Shown piece after piece: positions 23,385 through 34,332 of a stretch of 64,000 nt of DNA. Origin of the DNA: Eupeodes corollae (Eukaryota > Arthropoda > Insecta > Diptera > Syrphidae); assembly GCF_945859685.1 (NCBI RefSeq), contig NC_079147.1:80468315-80532314 (forward strand). Reading direction: 5' to 3'. The notes beneath the pieces were generated by a model. The model was not told where the DNA came from. It saw only the letters and a list, made by a program, of their open reading frames with translations, and made no database searches. The translations under genes were made by a program, and so were the position numbers. Each line of letters starts with the position of its first letter. The stretch's first letter is position 1.

Positions 23385-23500
23385 ATTCCTGTGTGCGAGT
23401 AATATTGTCAGGGATGGATGGAATCTACAATTTTATGCCGAATCCGAACGTGTAGTTTGAGAAAAAACTTTTCTAATCACGGTAAAAATTTCATAAATGT
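23385..23500 (-). mobile_element. SINE body fragment, copy 2
   Basis: The reverse complement contains CGTTCGGATTCGGCATAAAA, TTGTAGATTCCATCCATCCC and ATATTACTCGCACACA, matching the body of the SINE at 7.9 kb (GTCCGGATTCGGCTTAAAAC, CTTCATCCCTGATAGCAATA, CTCGCACACAGG). The tRNA-like head and the end are missing. Confidence 0.65.
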
Positions 23501-24339
23501 ATAAATAAATATATAATTATTTCTCGATCCAAAATAGAACATTGCCAGACTGTCTGTTAAAACAGTTCTTGGTTCTTTTAAATACTTTCAAAACGCCAAA
23601 ATGGTGGTCAAATTCTTCCTGGGGCTACTTGGAAGCAAAAACTAAAACCAAGAATTTGGCGTTAAAAATGTCTTTCAACTGTTTTGAATTCGAAACCTAC
23701 ATTATTTTATGTTAAGGAGAACAAATCACTAAATACGTCCTTGGTTTGGTTTTGGATCATTTATAATCTTGATACTAGAAAATTATCATAAGAAACTAGG
23801 TACCGAAGTGATGTATATGCAGAAGTAAAAATCTGATAACTCGCTAATAGTTTGCTTCGAATGCATCATCAGCACAGCGCGTGGCTTGTTCGTATCTTAT
23901 AAACATATTTTCAATGGAACAAACGATCTTACAGAAGCGAAGTATGAACCTATAGTGTAGGTTAGGTACCTACATAGCTAGTTTTAGTTGGCCAACTTGT
24001 AAATACTTGATAAAAAAAAATTAAATAAAACAAACAACTACAATACAAGTTGATAGGTAGAAGAAGATAAATCTCTTTAAGGTGGAACATTATATTGGAG
24101 GTGGTGTATAGCATAAACCTAGTTGAGATGTTATGTGAAGATAAAGAGATACTCTTACCACCATTAGGGAGATATATCAGCAAAAAAACAAATATCCAGC
24201 ATTCTTTTTGCCTTCATGATTTTTTTAACAAAGATTGATTTGGTGATTTTTTAAAAAGTCAGTTTAAGATATGGAAGCACAAGCATACATAATTTAAGAG
24301 CTGATATTGGCATTAATCTGAATATAAAAACAAATCAAA

Positions 24340-24400
24340 AAGAAGCTGGGATACGACCCAAAATGAGAAATTCCCATTTGATGCCCGTGAAAACTACCAC
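24340..24400 (-). repeat. terminal scrap of element U
   Basis: AAAGAAGCTGGGATACGACC followed by GAGAAATTCCCAT and GATGCCCGTG resembles the right end of element U (AGAGGCTGGGATGCGACTCA, TAACTTCCCATCCCGTCTG at 54.73 kb), preceded by an A-run in both. The interior is absent. Confidence 0.4.
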
Positions 24401-24994
24401 CTGATAGAGTAAGCTGTTTGCAATAGGTTTTTTTTTTTAAATTAAAATATTTCATACACAAAATGTTTTAAAAATTTTGGTTTTTGCCTATCAATTGGGT
24501 TCTTACAAAATTTTAAAATCAATTTCTTTATTTAAAGTTCTAAAGATTTATTCGAAACCCAGGCCTGAGAAGAATGGTTAAGCTGGCTCTCGCCCTTGCA
24601 TTTAAAACAAGTACCTGGTCCTTCAAGTTGAAGGTCGTGCGTCAGGGTGACTTCCTGACCACATAAAGAAAACCCAGGTGCGAAGCACCAACAAGCCTCG
24701 AATACGGACAGATTAACTGTTGACAACCCATGCAAACGAATTAAGGACAACGAACTTCGGATATGCACATAGAATTTAAGTCCCTTATAAGACCGTGTGC
24801 AGCCGAAGAATTAATGGAGGCCCTAGAATGCTATAAATCAGATATCATTGCCATCCAGGAAATACGATGGGATGGGCCGGGCAAAAAAAAGATGAAAAAC
24901 TGCGATATTTAATATGGTGACTGTTACCGAGAAAACCAACAGCGCTTATTTGGATGCTCATTGTAGCCAGACTTAGGAAACAAATCTTGAGCTA

Positions 24995-25360
24995 AAGGTG
25001 CATCAACAAGTGCCTCTTGACAACATCAAGACAAAATTCGGCAACATTAGCCTGATATGTGCGCACGCCGCCCCCACAGAAGAGAAGGATGACAACACCA
25101 AAGATATATTCGTCGAGCTCTTACTCACTTCCGAAACCCATAGATTTTGCTGCGGGGCGAAACGTCATGGTAGCCAGTACGCGTTTTTCACATCTTAACA
25201 TCCACAAAGGAACTTGGAGTTCTCCAGATCAATCTACCGTCAACCAGATTGGCGATATTGCGATCGACGCCAGACACGCTTCCAGCATTATGGATGTACG
25301 AACTTTCCGAGGAGCTAACATCGACTCGGGCCACTACCTCGTTGTAGCCAAGGCAGCACT
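24995..25360 (+). pseudogene. APE-type endonuclease remnant of copy C
   Basis: Open frames at 24998-25198 and 25059-25721 carry the middle and end of the endonuclease in two frames: KTKFGNISLICAHAAPTEEK, then NIHKGTWSSPDQSTVNQIGD and DSGHYLVVAKAALRISR. In the family the last motif reads SDH; here Gly replaces Asp, so the catalytic pair is broken although His is present. These endonucleases nick the target before reverse transcription. Confidence 0.75.
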
Positions 25361-25549
25361 TCGGATTTCCAGACCCAAGACAAAACAGGGAGGTGCTGGG
25401 AGAAGGTACAACGTCGAACGGCTACATTCGCCAAATCCTTTTCCGACCGAGTTACAAGTAACCTCTATCGAAGTTCTCCGCCGCCAACACAATGTATCGA
25501 AAACCAGTGGCAACATTGCCAAGATGCAATCAGAGAAGCCGCCTCTGAT

Positions 25550-26182
25550 GTGCTGGGTTTCAAACAGCCACCAACAAGGAACCTCTGGTTTGATGAGGAA
25601 TGTCGGCAAGCAAATGCAGCCAAACAACAGGCACGCAAAGCGGCGCTGCATAAAAGGACCAGAGCTGCTCATGAGCTCTATGAGCAGAAAAGGCGAGAGG
25701 AACACCGACTTCTCAGAATGAAAAAGAGAGGGCATGAGAACCGTGCGGTAGAAGATATTGAGAGGTTTAAAAGCAGGAATGAAGTTCGAATGTTTTATGA
25801 ACAGGTGCAACGAAATTCACAAGGACATAAACCTGAAAGCGAATGCTGCATAGACGGAAGTGGAAACATCATAGTGGGACCGCAGTCAATGCTGAGGATA
25901 TGGACGGACCACTTCTGCAGACTGTATAACGACGACGACGAACTGAATTCCACTGTCAGGCAGGATGAATCATTCACAATAGACGACGGAAGCCAACAAT
26001 CCCGTCCTCCCGACTTAGACGAAGTAAAGCTTGCCATATCGAAATTGAAGTCTAATAAAGCCACTGGAGCGGATGTCTTGAATGACGAGCTCTTTAAAGC
26101 AACTGGAAATAAGTTGGTCGGAATGGAATATGGTCGGAAGAAAACATGCCCGATGAATGGAACCTCAGTATTGTTTGCCTGA
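25550..26182 (+). pseudogene. linker and RT finger region of copy C
   Basis: An open frame of 210 codons: FKQPPTRNLWFDEECRQANA, a highly charged Lys/Arg/Glu-rich linker (RTRAAHELYEQKRREEHRLL), QSMLRIWTDHFCRLYNDDDE, then DLDEVKLAISKLKSNKATGA and LFKATGNKLV. It then loses frame, continuing at 26157-26360 (DPLNCTNYIGISLLNIAYK and LILEKTQEH). The Met is internal. The charged linker between endonuclease and RT is typical of such elements. Confidence 0.8.
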
Positions 26183-26399
26183 TCCTGAAAAAGGAGACCC
26201 TTTGAACTGCACCAACTACATAGGAATCAGTCTACTAAACATCGCCTACAAAATATTCTTTGCCGTAAAATGTGAACGTCTAAAGCCCATCGTCAACAAC
26301 CTGATAGGTTGTCAAATATTCACATTACGGCTGATCCTGGAAAAAACCCAAGAACACTAAATAGACACAAACCATCTCTTCATCGATTTCAAGGCCGCA

Positions 26400-26551
26400 T
26401 GGAAAGTCTTCGAATCCACACCCACAGGACAGCGCAGTAGTGGAAGACCGCGGATCAGGTGGCGCTCACAAGTGGAAAGTGACCTCACCCAACTTGGAGC
26501 GTGAAACTGGAGACATCTTGCTAGGGACCCAGCTAAATGGAGAAGTAAGTA
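26400..26551 (+). mobile_element. 152-bp nested, severely 5'-truncated RTE-like insertion inside copy C
   Basis: Host RT codons ...FIDFKAA end at 26399 and YDSI resumes in frame at 26552. Between them lies RKVFESTPTGQRSSGRPRIR, WRSQVESDLTQLG, then NWRHLARDPAKW and GAAGTAAGTA, i.e. the last part of a related element with a short AAGTA tail. This is what a tiny 5'-truncated retrotransposition product looks like. Confidence 0.65.
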
Positions 26552-26706
26552 TATGATAGCATCTAAAGGGACGAGCTGTATAGAGCCATTTCTAGTTTTG
26601 GCATCCCTGCCATACTCGTCCGTTTGTGCAGGATGACCATGGATAATTCACACTGCTCCATAAAGTTTGGAAACAACTTAACAATTTTTTTAACATTACC
26701 AACGTC

Positions 26707-27144
26707 TTGGTCAAAACGTCACCATCGACAGAAAACAACACCAGTACTGAGATCAAACGCAGAATAACTCTTGGTAACCGGTATTTATTGAGACTAAGAA
26801 ACCAATTGAGTGGTGAAGTCCTCTCTCGAGGGACCAAAGTGTTGCTATTTAAGACCCTTATCATCCCCGCCCTGCTAAACGGTGCAGAAGCACGGACTAT
26901 GACGAAAGCGGATGAAAGCACCTTGGGTCGGTTCGAGAGAAAAGTTCTTCGTGTGATCTACGGGCCCGTATGCGTCGAAGTGGAGTGGAGGAGAGCCCGA
27001 CGGGCTGTACAGCGACGTAGACTTAGCCAGAAGGGTAAAAGTCCAACGACTAAGATGGCTGGGTCACGTAGAGCGCATGGAAACCAATGCTCCGACCCGG
27101 AAAATCTTCGGATCCACACCCGCAGGACCCAACTTGGAGCGTGA
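26707..27144 (+). pseudogene. C-terminal region of copy C
   Basis: An open frame of 145 codons. TEIKRRITLGNRYLLRLRNQ, LSGEVLSRGTKVLLFKTLI and LGRFERKVLRVIYGPVCVEV match the post-RT region of copies A and D. The final RWLGHVERM motif is read in another frame (frameshift near 26995). The segment before it, including YADD, is missing compared with copy D. Confidence 0.75.
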
Positions 27145-27190
27145 AAATCCAGACATCTACCTAGGGACCGAGCTAGATGCAGAAGTTTGT

Positions 27191-29395
27191 TGCATGCTTT
27201 TGGTATTGCTTCATTGGATAAGAAACTTTCCTATTAAACTTTCAATACAGATTGAATAGGTCGCACACAATTCCTTAATTCATAAAACAAATGCTGATAT
27301 TCCTCATATTCTGTTTTGTCTCCAATTCCCTTTCTTACGAGTATATTCATAAACAATCTCTTGTCTGCAACTTCAAAGCTATTAAACTGTTTCGCTGAAG
27401 AAAGTAACCTCAGATTTTCGTAGTCGTTTCTTGTACTCCGGGTGTTTAAAATACCGCCTCTTAGTTAAAAATACAACTCCTAAGTGTTGTAGATAGAATA
27501 ACGCAATAAAGAAGAGTGAAAGGAATTATGTGCATACAAAGAAAAACTCCGAAAATATGAGGTTATAGACCAAAGGGGCGTGGTATCCACCTACTAGTAT
27601 TTGGTATTGTTTATTAGAACTACTTCTGATTCTTGTGGTGTGATGTCTATGTATGTATGTATCACTGTATATTGTTGAAATTGAAGAGAGTGTTAGGGAT
27701 CGATGTGTAAAGAAAGGCACAAATTTGGAAGATGTACATTTAGGGGCGTGGTATCAACCTTCTTCCCTATATTAACTTTAAAAACGAAGAAGATTCTTGT
27801 ATGAGGGCAGTATTAAAGATAAAATTTGTTTGTTATAAACATTCGTGTGACAGTTATGCTACACAGAAATCTAGAAGTTAGCTTAGGTTGGGTAAATGTG
27901 TCCATAGAAAGTTTTCTAAAGGTTTTGTGGGTTGTCTGTAGATCATTTTCAAAGATCCAAAAATGTAACTATTAAATTCAGTCATAAAATCATTTATTAC
28001 ATACATGAACAGCTTTGTGAACCTATTTAGATAAGTTTATAAGATATTTTCGCAAAAGACAGGATTCCACATCATTGTTTTGCTAAGTCTGATATACTTT
28101 CAATTATAATCAAAAATTCATGGTTGTCAAGCGTCGAAACTTCACGCCTTTCATTTTAAATAAACCACCACACATTTGACAGTAAAAGTAATGTAATTTT
28201 TTAATAAACGAATAAAATGCTATCAAGTGAAAGTGATAAACGATCAAAGATCAACCAAAAGCCCAAGACAAGACACAAAATGTTGTCTTTTTCTTTTTAA
28301 TTCCTACCTGCAACTACTATTTATAAATATCAGGTAACTTATTTCCTACCTCTGTATTTTCTTCTCTCTCATTAAACTTACTTAGGTACCTAACCTACCT
28401 ATCTTATAAATGTATATAACTTGATTTTAAAATTGAATAATAAATTAAAATGAGACAAAAAGAAAAGAAACACCATTTCGAGCTGCCGTTGGCATCTGCC
28501 AAAACTGACAAGACGAAGACCCCGAGACACCGACGAGGATGACGACGCACTACGACGGACCTAGCGTCAGACGTCAATGTACGATTCTCAATTTATTTAA
28601 TTATGCAATTGACAGGCCAGTAAGATGCTTGCTATCTTCAAGTGCCGAGTGTATGCAAAGAAAACAACAAATTAAACTTATTACAGAAACAAGTCGCATG
28701 TTATATCTTTTTGCGGTTAGTCTTTCCTGCACTTCGTGTTCATATTAAATTTCTTTATCTTGAAAACCTAAACAAGTTTGGGGCTTTTATAATGCACATA
28801 ATAATGTACCTAGGTAGGTTAGGTTCTTGAACTTCGGAAGGGAAAGTAATTGATCGGATTGTTTTATTTTTATTTGTAGACTCTTACCCAGAGACATAAC
28901 TAACAAAAGACTGCCAAAAACCTTTGGGTTAGGCTTTGTCATTGTCATCGCCCTCACCGCCACTGCCAAAGCACGCACGAATAGACAGAAATATACAACT
29001 AATAGGAGAGAGTTACTCAGAGCTTCGAAGTAGTAATGATATGGCAGAAATAGGTTCCTTCCGGTATAGGTTTGTTTGTTGCACAAATTGCACATCAAAA
29101 TTCATCGTTGGTTATCGATTCCTGGGGTGGATCTTTGTGTTTTTATCAATGAAGGGCCCCAATACATTTATTTATTTATTTAATATTTATTTATATTAAT
29201 GTAAAACTAGAAAACAATGCACAATTTTAACTAATGTAATGTTGTCAAAGCATTTGTAAAAGATACTAATACCAACCTTTTAGCATTCAAAACATTCAAT
29301 GTATTGCAAGGCCCCTAAAATTTAATGTTGTTTTATCAGACAACTTAAAATCATTCTTTGATCCGGGATCGCAATAAATATTCTGTCAACGCTTT
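27191..29395. other. mostly A+T-rich stretch, no gene supported
   Basis: It holds two copies of a GGGCGTGGTATC motif (separate entry) and a G+C-richer block at 28480-28600 (GAAGACCCCGAGACACCGAC, GACGACGCACTACGACGG) with short frames such as MTTHYDGPSVRRQC. No motif or splice structure convinces. Confidence 0.4.
27575..27759 (+). repeat. pair of GGGGCGTGGTATCMACC motifs
   Basis: The 17-mer GGGGCGTGGTATCCACC at 27575 recurs with one change at 27743, 168 bp apart. Its reverse complement, shortened by one G, is at 63455-63470. The surrounding sequence is not obviously repeated. Confidence 0.5.
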
Positions 29396-29703
29396 GAACC
29401 TATGACGTTAAAATGACAGGTGTCATTTTTGTGATAGTGTAATGTCTAAGTCAATGGTATTAGGGGGCGTTGACACGTTTTTGTTAATTGTAAAATGTTC
29501 TTTACGAACTTGATAAACTCACATGGGTTGGATAATCGAATCCAACTCAAAACCGCTCTTTCACGGCGAGTTTTCAAAAAAAAAAAAGACTTGGCAACTA
29601 TGACACTGATCATCGAACTGTCACAGTAAATTTATTCAAACAACCAAAATGTTCATCATTGTAAAGTACAAGAACAGCAACGTCTGTTAATTATAAAAAA
29701 TTT

Positions 29704-29860
29704 AGTATCCGTGGCCTCATGGTTAGTACGTCGGACTGTCATGCGGTCTTAGATTCAATCCGTGCCTTTGCCACCTACATAGTTCCAAATCGTCCAAGAG
29801 CCTCTTTTTTAAGTTACGAAGCCCATTTTTATAGGTTCGTCAATAAGCAAAATGTTCGTT
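29704..29860 (+). mobile_element. SINE, copy 3 (head)
   Basis: GTATCCGTGGCCTCATGGTT, AGTACGTCGGACTGTCATGC and GGTCTTAGATTCAATCC match the tRNA-like head of the SINE at 56.9 kb (GTATCCGTGGCATAATTGTT, AGAGGTCTTGGATTCAATCC). The body after about 29860 is not recognisable, so the end is approximate. Confidence 0.65.
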
Positions 29861-30049
29861 ATTTGTGAGGTGGAAATCCACATAACTTTTTTTGGTATTC
29901 CATGTATAGCGAAATTCAGTACAGGGGTGAAATCGTTTAAGATGATTTTTGATAGTTGACGATCAAAATCAAGAAAATACATCTGCGTAAGTGTAATGCG
30001 ATAGTCGATTTCAAAGTTTTAACCAAAAAGTTTGAAATAAAATAAAAGG

Positions 30050-30793
30050 TTCAAGAAGGGGGCTTGTTCGTAGACTGCTACATTAACATGTGATGTTGAA
30101 TCGAGCTTGAAGCTCGCCTAAATTCTTTATAAACCTAGATCAAGTTGAAATGAGGTTGATTCGCCTCGATTCCGGTCGGGGATCGGAGTCGAGTCAAAAT
30201 TTGTGAAGACAAACCTGTGTGAAGGAGTTGGTTTTACAAATAATGCGTTATGGTCTGTCTAAACTATCCCACTTGCACTTCATAAAAAACATCCAAACAC
30301 CTTTTGTATTTTAGAAAATGCTGTCAAACTTAATCATTTTTAAATCTTCTTCTGCGGTGGAAACACCAAAAAGATTTATTTAATCTAAACTGAAATAAAC
30401 CTTTTTTGGAAACATAGCAAAACATATATATCGTTTTTATTGTTTTCTTTTGCAAAATAAGCCCATTTAGTCCATTTTCATTAACAAAACGAAATAATAA
30501 CAGATTGATCTTCTTTCCCAATGGAAAACACATGATTCCAAATGCACAACTACTCAACGAACACAGCCATCGAGATACAAATGCAATATCAATCGTACCA
30601 ACATTAAAGAACGAAAACACATAAGATCCATTCAAGACTCGTATAAATGTCAAAAACCCTTCCGTAATAAGATTCTACCTTAACTTTTACCGGTAGTATT
30701 CATACTGCGGATATTGTTTTTGTTACTCGTGTAAAATCCTATTATACTATTGATAGATAGATTTTCCAACAAAACACAGGTACTGTTTCGTAG
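30050..30793 (-). repeat. dispersed repeat, copy 2 (probable 5'-truncated N1 3' end)
   Basis: Matches 11577-12310 from GAAGGGGGCTTGTTCGTAGA to TAGATTTTCCAACAAAACAC. The shared part stops abruptly at about 30793, inside what in the other copy are the last codons of the N1 retrotransposon, as expected for a 5'-truncated insertion on the minus strand. Confidence 0.65.
30330..30653 (-). CDS. small open frame conserved with the 12 kb repeat copy
   Basis: One hundred and seven codons starting MTFIRVLNGSYVFSFFNV. The core FVSRWLCSLSSCAFGIMCF with PLGKKINLLL matches the frame at 11973-12188. The end (LNKSFWCFHRRRRFKND) is also present in the other copy beyond a stop. Function unknown, no domain recognised. 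Confidence 0.3.
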   Translation of the reverse strand: MTFIRVLNGSYVFSFFNVGTIDIAFVSRWLCSLSSCAFGIMCFPLGKKINLLLFRFVNENGLNGLILQKKTIKTIYMFCYVSKKGLFQFRLNKSFWCFHRRRRFKND

Positions 30794-30794
30794 C

Positions 30795-31110
30795 GATCGT
30801 TTCTGTGTAAATGGCCAGCGTTATCGATTATTTTTTGAATTTGGAAGATGTGGATTTAGACGACACGTAGTTTCAACAGTATGGCACCGATTGGAAGTGT
30901 CATTTTGTGCGATTTGACGCCTCTAGACTATTTTCTTTGGGGCATAGTATTTACATTTCTACGAAAACGAGAACGTTGCGAACGTTGGAAAGGCACATTG
31001 AATGCGCGGCTGTTACGCTCGAAATGTACGGCTGAGTCATCAAAAATTGGATTTAACGAATCGACCACTGCAAACGTGCTGGGGTTGCCATATCAACAAA
31101 GTTGAGTTGG
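30795..31110 (+). pseudogene. mariner-type transposase C-terminal relic
   Basis: FQQYGTDWKCH (compare FQQDGATCHT, with the catalytic Asp now Tyr) is followed after a deletion by CDLTPLDYFLWG (30909-30944), the block holding the last catalytic Asp of mariner-type transposases. The remainder (IECAAVTLEMYG, then NW and HCKRAGVA across frames) fits the usual C-terminus. The first catalytic Asp region is missing. Confidence 0.7.
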
Positions 31111-31840
31111 ATTCATAAATATTTTGATTATACTTGAAGACGATAAAAAAAAATCTTTGAAATATCTCAAATGGTTTTCAAGTTCTTATTGGAAAACTCT
31201 TTCTAAGGCTTTTTTAGGCTATCTAAATTAATGAAATAGTTCCATTTCAATATAATATATTTTTTCCAATCTTGTTTCAAAAAACTTTCTAAAAATCTTA
31301 AAAAATTCAAAGATTTAAACTATCCTACAATAAAACAAAAAAAGTGCTGAACTATTTACGAGTATGCTAAAACTATTTTTAACGAAAAAAGCAAATTGGT
31401 TTCAAACACATTTTTGTTTAAGTAACGTTTTTTCATCCAAACAACAATTTCACATAAAGCTTCTGAAATGTATTATATTAAAATGCACAACTAAGCCTTG
31501 CTTGTAGAAAAAAAAAAAAGAAAACAAAATTTGTAAAAATGTATCGGTTTGTTTTAGAGAAAATTTGAATTTTCGATTTTTGACCAAAATATTTGTATGT
31601 GGGACTCCTGTAATTTTGTATCTTTAAAGAAAATGAAAAAAATACCTAACGCAAAACTGCTTAAACCTTTGCACCCAGTTTGAATTAATTCGACCCAATG
31701 GTTTACACTGTAGAGGCGAGGACAAACATACAGATAGACGTAATGGGGGACCCACTTTTTAAACTTCTCAAGTCTCAAGGTCGAAATTTTGCACGAATGG
31801 AAAGCTTGCCATATAAAGTTTTGGCCAAAACAAAAGCTAC
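31111..31840. other. A+T-rich stretch, no gene seen
   Basis: Poly(A)-rich sequence without recognisable coding content between the mariner relic and the 3' end of the N2 retrotransposon. Confidence 0.5.
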
Positions 31841-31861
31841 TTTACAGTTTACAGTTTACAG
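31841..31861 (-). repeat. TTTACAG x3 tail of N2
   Basis: Three perfect tandem heptamers, with AATAAA just upstream on the minus strand. Interpreted as the 3' tail of the N2 element. Confidence 0.7.
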
Positions 31862-32134
31862 TTTTATTATTAATTTACTCAGTAAGATACAATATCTTAT
31901 AAGCTAGAGTAACTATCAGTTACGCAATACTATAATATAAAAAAAAAATGTATGCTATAGTGACATATTACTTACATTAAGCTAATCTGTTAGATTATAA
32001 ATATAAGCATTTGAGCAAGTATATTTCAATTATAAAGTTATTAAAAAATAAATTTTTAAAATATTTAATAATTTACAAATAGCAGAAAAAAATTAATTTA
32101 CAAAAAATCATCACCTTCCTCATCATCATCATCA

Positions 32135-32579
32135 TTAATGTGTCTCAAAGTATTTCTTTAGATCTCTTCCAAACTGTGTTCTACAGCTTATCATTCTAAT
32201 AGAACGAGGTAGAGAATTCCATAGTCGAATTGCATGTACATAAAACTGACGTTCCGATACTAGATACGAGTAGCGAACTGGAATAAGATCTACTCGATTG
32301 TGGAAATTTAATTTTACTATATAAATATTCCGGTTGACGGGATTGCATTAGATTGTGAAGAAGGGTTAATGTGCGATATCTAAATAAGTTGTCCAACGAT
32401 ATACCATACATCGATTTTGAAAAATGTGATATGTGTTCATATCTTCGTATACCATATACATAGCGAGTTATGCTGTTGAAAGCAACATTTAGCCTTCGTT
32501 TGTGCTCATAGTCACAATTGCTAAAAACCTCGCTGCAGTAGTGCATAATAGGGATGATCAAAGCTTTAGCTAAAATCAA
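32135..32579 (-). pseudogene. post-RT region of N2
   Basis: An open frame from 32579 (AKALIIPIMHYCSEVFSNCD, YVYGIRRYEHIS, LFRYRTLTLLHNLMQS) to about residue 100. Another frame then gives SERQFYVHAIRLWNSLPRSI and FGRDLKKYFETH, stopping at a TAA at 32135-32137. This WNSLP.S...FK...K ending is usual for Jockey/CR1-type proteins. Confidence 0.8.
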
Positions 32580-33861
32580 ACGAGTTTTTAAGGGCGTGAT
32601 AGACCTTACCTAACGCAAGTTTTATATGACTGTTCCAGGTTAAGTTTGTATTGAAAGTAGGACCAAGGATTTTTGCAGAAGCAACAAAATCGATTACAGA
32701 ATTGTTAAGATATATTTCGGGGAAATATGAGGTATCTATATTAGTTCTTGAAATCACTAAGCACTTTGATTTCTTAGGATTTAAACATAGATTGTTATTA
32801 CGAGCCCAATTTACAATTTTATTCAGATCTTCATTAAATTCATGTGCACCATTCTCAACCATTCCTAATGGAAAACTGTGGTACAGTTGCACATCATCTG
32901 CATACATGTGTATGGATGAGCTAAGCGACAAAGAAGAAAGATCATTAATATACATTTTAAATAGCAAAGGACCCAAAATTGAACCTTGAGGAACACCACA
33001 ATGCAAAGGAAGAAAGGAAGACATTGCATCATTAGCATGAACTGCCTGAAATCTCATAGACAGATAAGACCGAATTAAATTTGTTGATGGTGCAGAAAAA
33101 TTAAAGAGATGTTCAATCTTTTCGCAAAGTTTCTCGATATTGACTGTATCGAAAGCCTTCGAAAAGTCTAAGAGAGTGAGAATGGTCACTTTATCATCGT
33201 CTACAGCTTGCCTAATGTTTTCCACCACTTCAATTAAAGCCGTGGTACAGCTGTGCCTCGGTCTGAAACCAGACTGATTGGATGATATCATTTTGTTATT
33301 GTTCAGAAAAGAGTGCATTTGGTTATTAATTAATTTTTCTACGGCTTTTGAAAGAGAAGGCAAAATGGTGATGGGTCGAAAATCATCACAATCACGATTC
33401 TTAGGAATAGGTATCACCTTAGCTTGTTTCCAAACAGAGGGAAAGGTACTGGTCATAAAGATTGTGTTAATTCTGTGCGTTATGTATTTCAGAACGTAAG
33501 GTAATATGGCTTTTAAGAAAACTGGATGTATACCGTCAATACCCACGGAGTTAGATTTGATGGCTAAGATGCTTTCTAAAACATCAGCCTCATCAACCGC
33601 AGAGAAATAAAAACGTGAAGGTAGTTCATTCAAAGGATAATCAGTTAAATGCGACACATTAGTACTATTTTCAAGGCCTTCTATAGTTACTGAAGTGAAT
33701 TTTTTATTAAGTTCGTCACAGTTAACAGATACACATTTCTCGTTAACTTGCTTGCCCACACCAATGTCCCTAAGATTCTTCCATAGCTCATTTTTGGCAA
33801 GTGACGGATCTAATTTTGGTGCGTAAAATCGTTTTTTTGCCTCACGAATATCACTAATCAC
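32566..33861 (-). pseudogene. reverse transcriptase of N2
   Basis: An open frame of 431 codons that begins at an internal Met. It shows the fingers (IKSNSVGIDGIHPVFLKA, KVIPIPKNRDCDDFRPITI), QSGFRPRHSCTTALIEVV, box A LLDFSKAFDTVN, GVPQGSILGPLLFKMYINDL, and the catalytic MYADDVQLYHSF followed by LNPKKSKCLVISR. All RT hallmarks are intact. The conserved lead-in (LFRLDEFYHAYKVLRNRVI) precedes the Met in the same frame. The frame ends by a frameshift; the thumb continues at 32196-32579. Confidence 0.9.
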
Positions 33862-34332
33862 TCTATTTCTTAAAACTTTATATGCATGGTAAAATTCATC
33901 GAGCCTAAATAATTTCCAACGTTTGTATGCTAGATTGCGTTCCCTTATTAAAGCCTTTATTATTGTTAAGCCAAGATTGATTTTTCCTTCGAAACTGCTT
34001 TATAGTCAGGGGAACATGTAAGTCATAGAGATAGTTTATATTCGTTTGAAGAAATGATATTTGGCCATCCACAGAAAGGATACCGTATATTCGAAACCAC
34101 TCAATATTATTCAGATCTATTTTTCTAACTGCCGTCTGTCGACATTTTTAAAATCTCTAAAGCTGTAATTAGAAGGTTGATAAATTGGTGTATATTCAAA
34201 GGTTAAATATATTAAATCATGATGAGAGAAACCAGAAGCAGTTAGTTGATCATAAAGAAGAACTTTACTAAGATGACTAACAAAAAACAATTCAAGTAGA
34301 GTGCTATTGTCCTTGGTAAAATGAGTAGGTGT

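Larger units (their letters stand above)
24540..27190 (+). mobile_element. RTE-like non-LTR retrotransposon copy C, longest copy
   Basis: This copy alone keeps part of the endonuclease. In order on the plus strand: an N-terminal piece (NELRICT), the endonuclease block IIAIQEIRWDG with the catalytic Glu (24840-24870), NISLICAHA (25040-25070), DQSTVNQIGD and ANIDSGHYLVV with the final His near 25340, then the linker and RT (25550-26182). RT box A (FIDFKAA, ending 26399) is interrupted by a 152-bp insert; YDSI resumes at 26552. The YADD part of the palm is deleted and the C-terminal region follows at 26707-27144. Sequence is more diverged from A, B and D than they are from each other. Confidence 0.8.

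Noticed and set aside
25334..25810. 158-codon minus-strand open frame
   Set aside because: Antisense to the linker region of RTE-like copy C, with no motif of its own.
29410..29431. Palindrome AAAATGACAGGTGTCATTTT
   Set aside because: A perfect short inverted repeat, but TGACA/TGTCA palindromes are frequent in this window and no element ends were found around it.
30720..30770. Repeated ATAGATAG near the 3' part of the repeat pair
   Set aside because: A four-base slippage difference between two copies, not a microsatellite.
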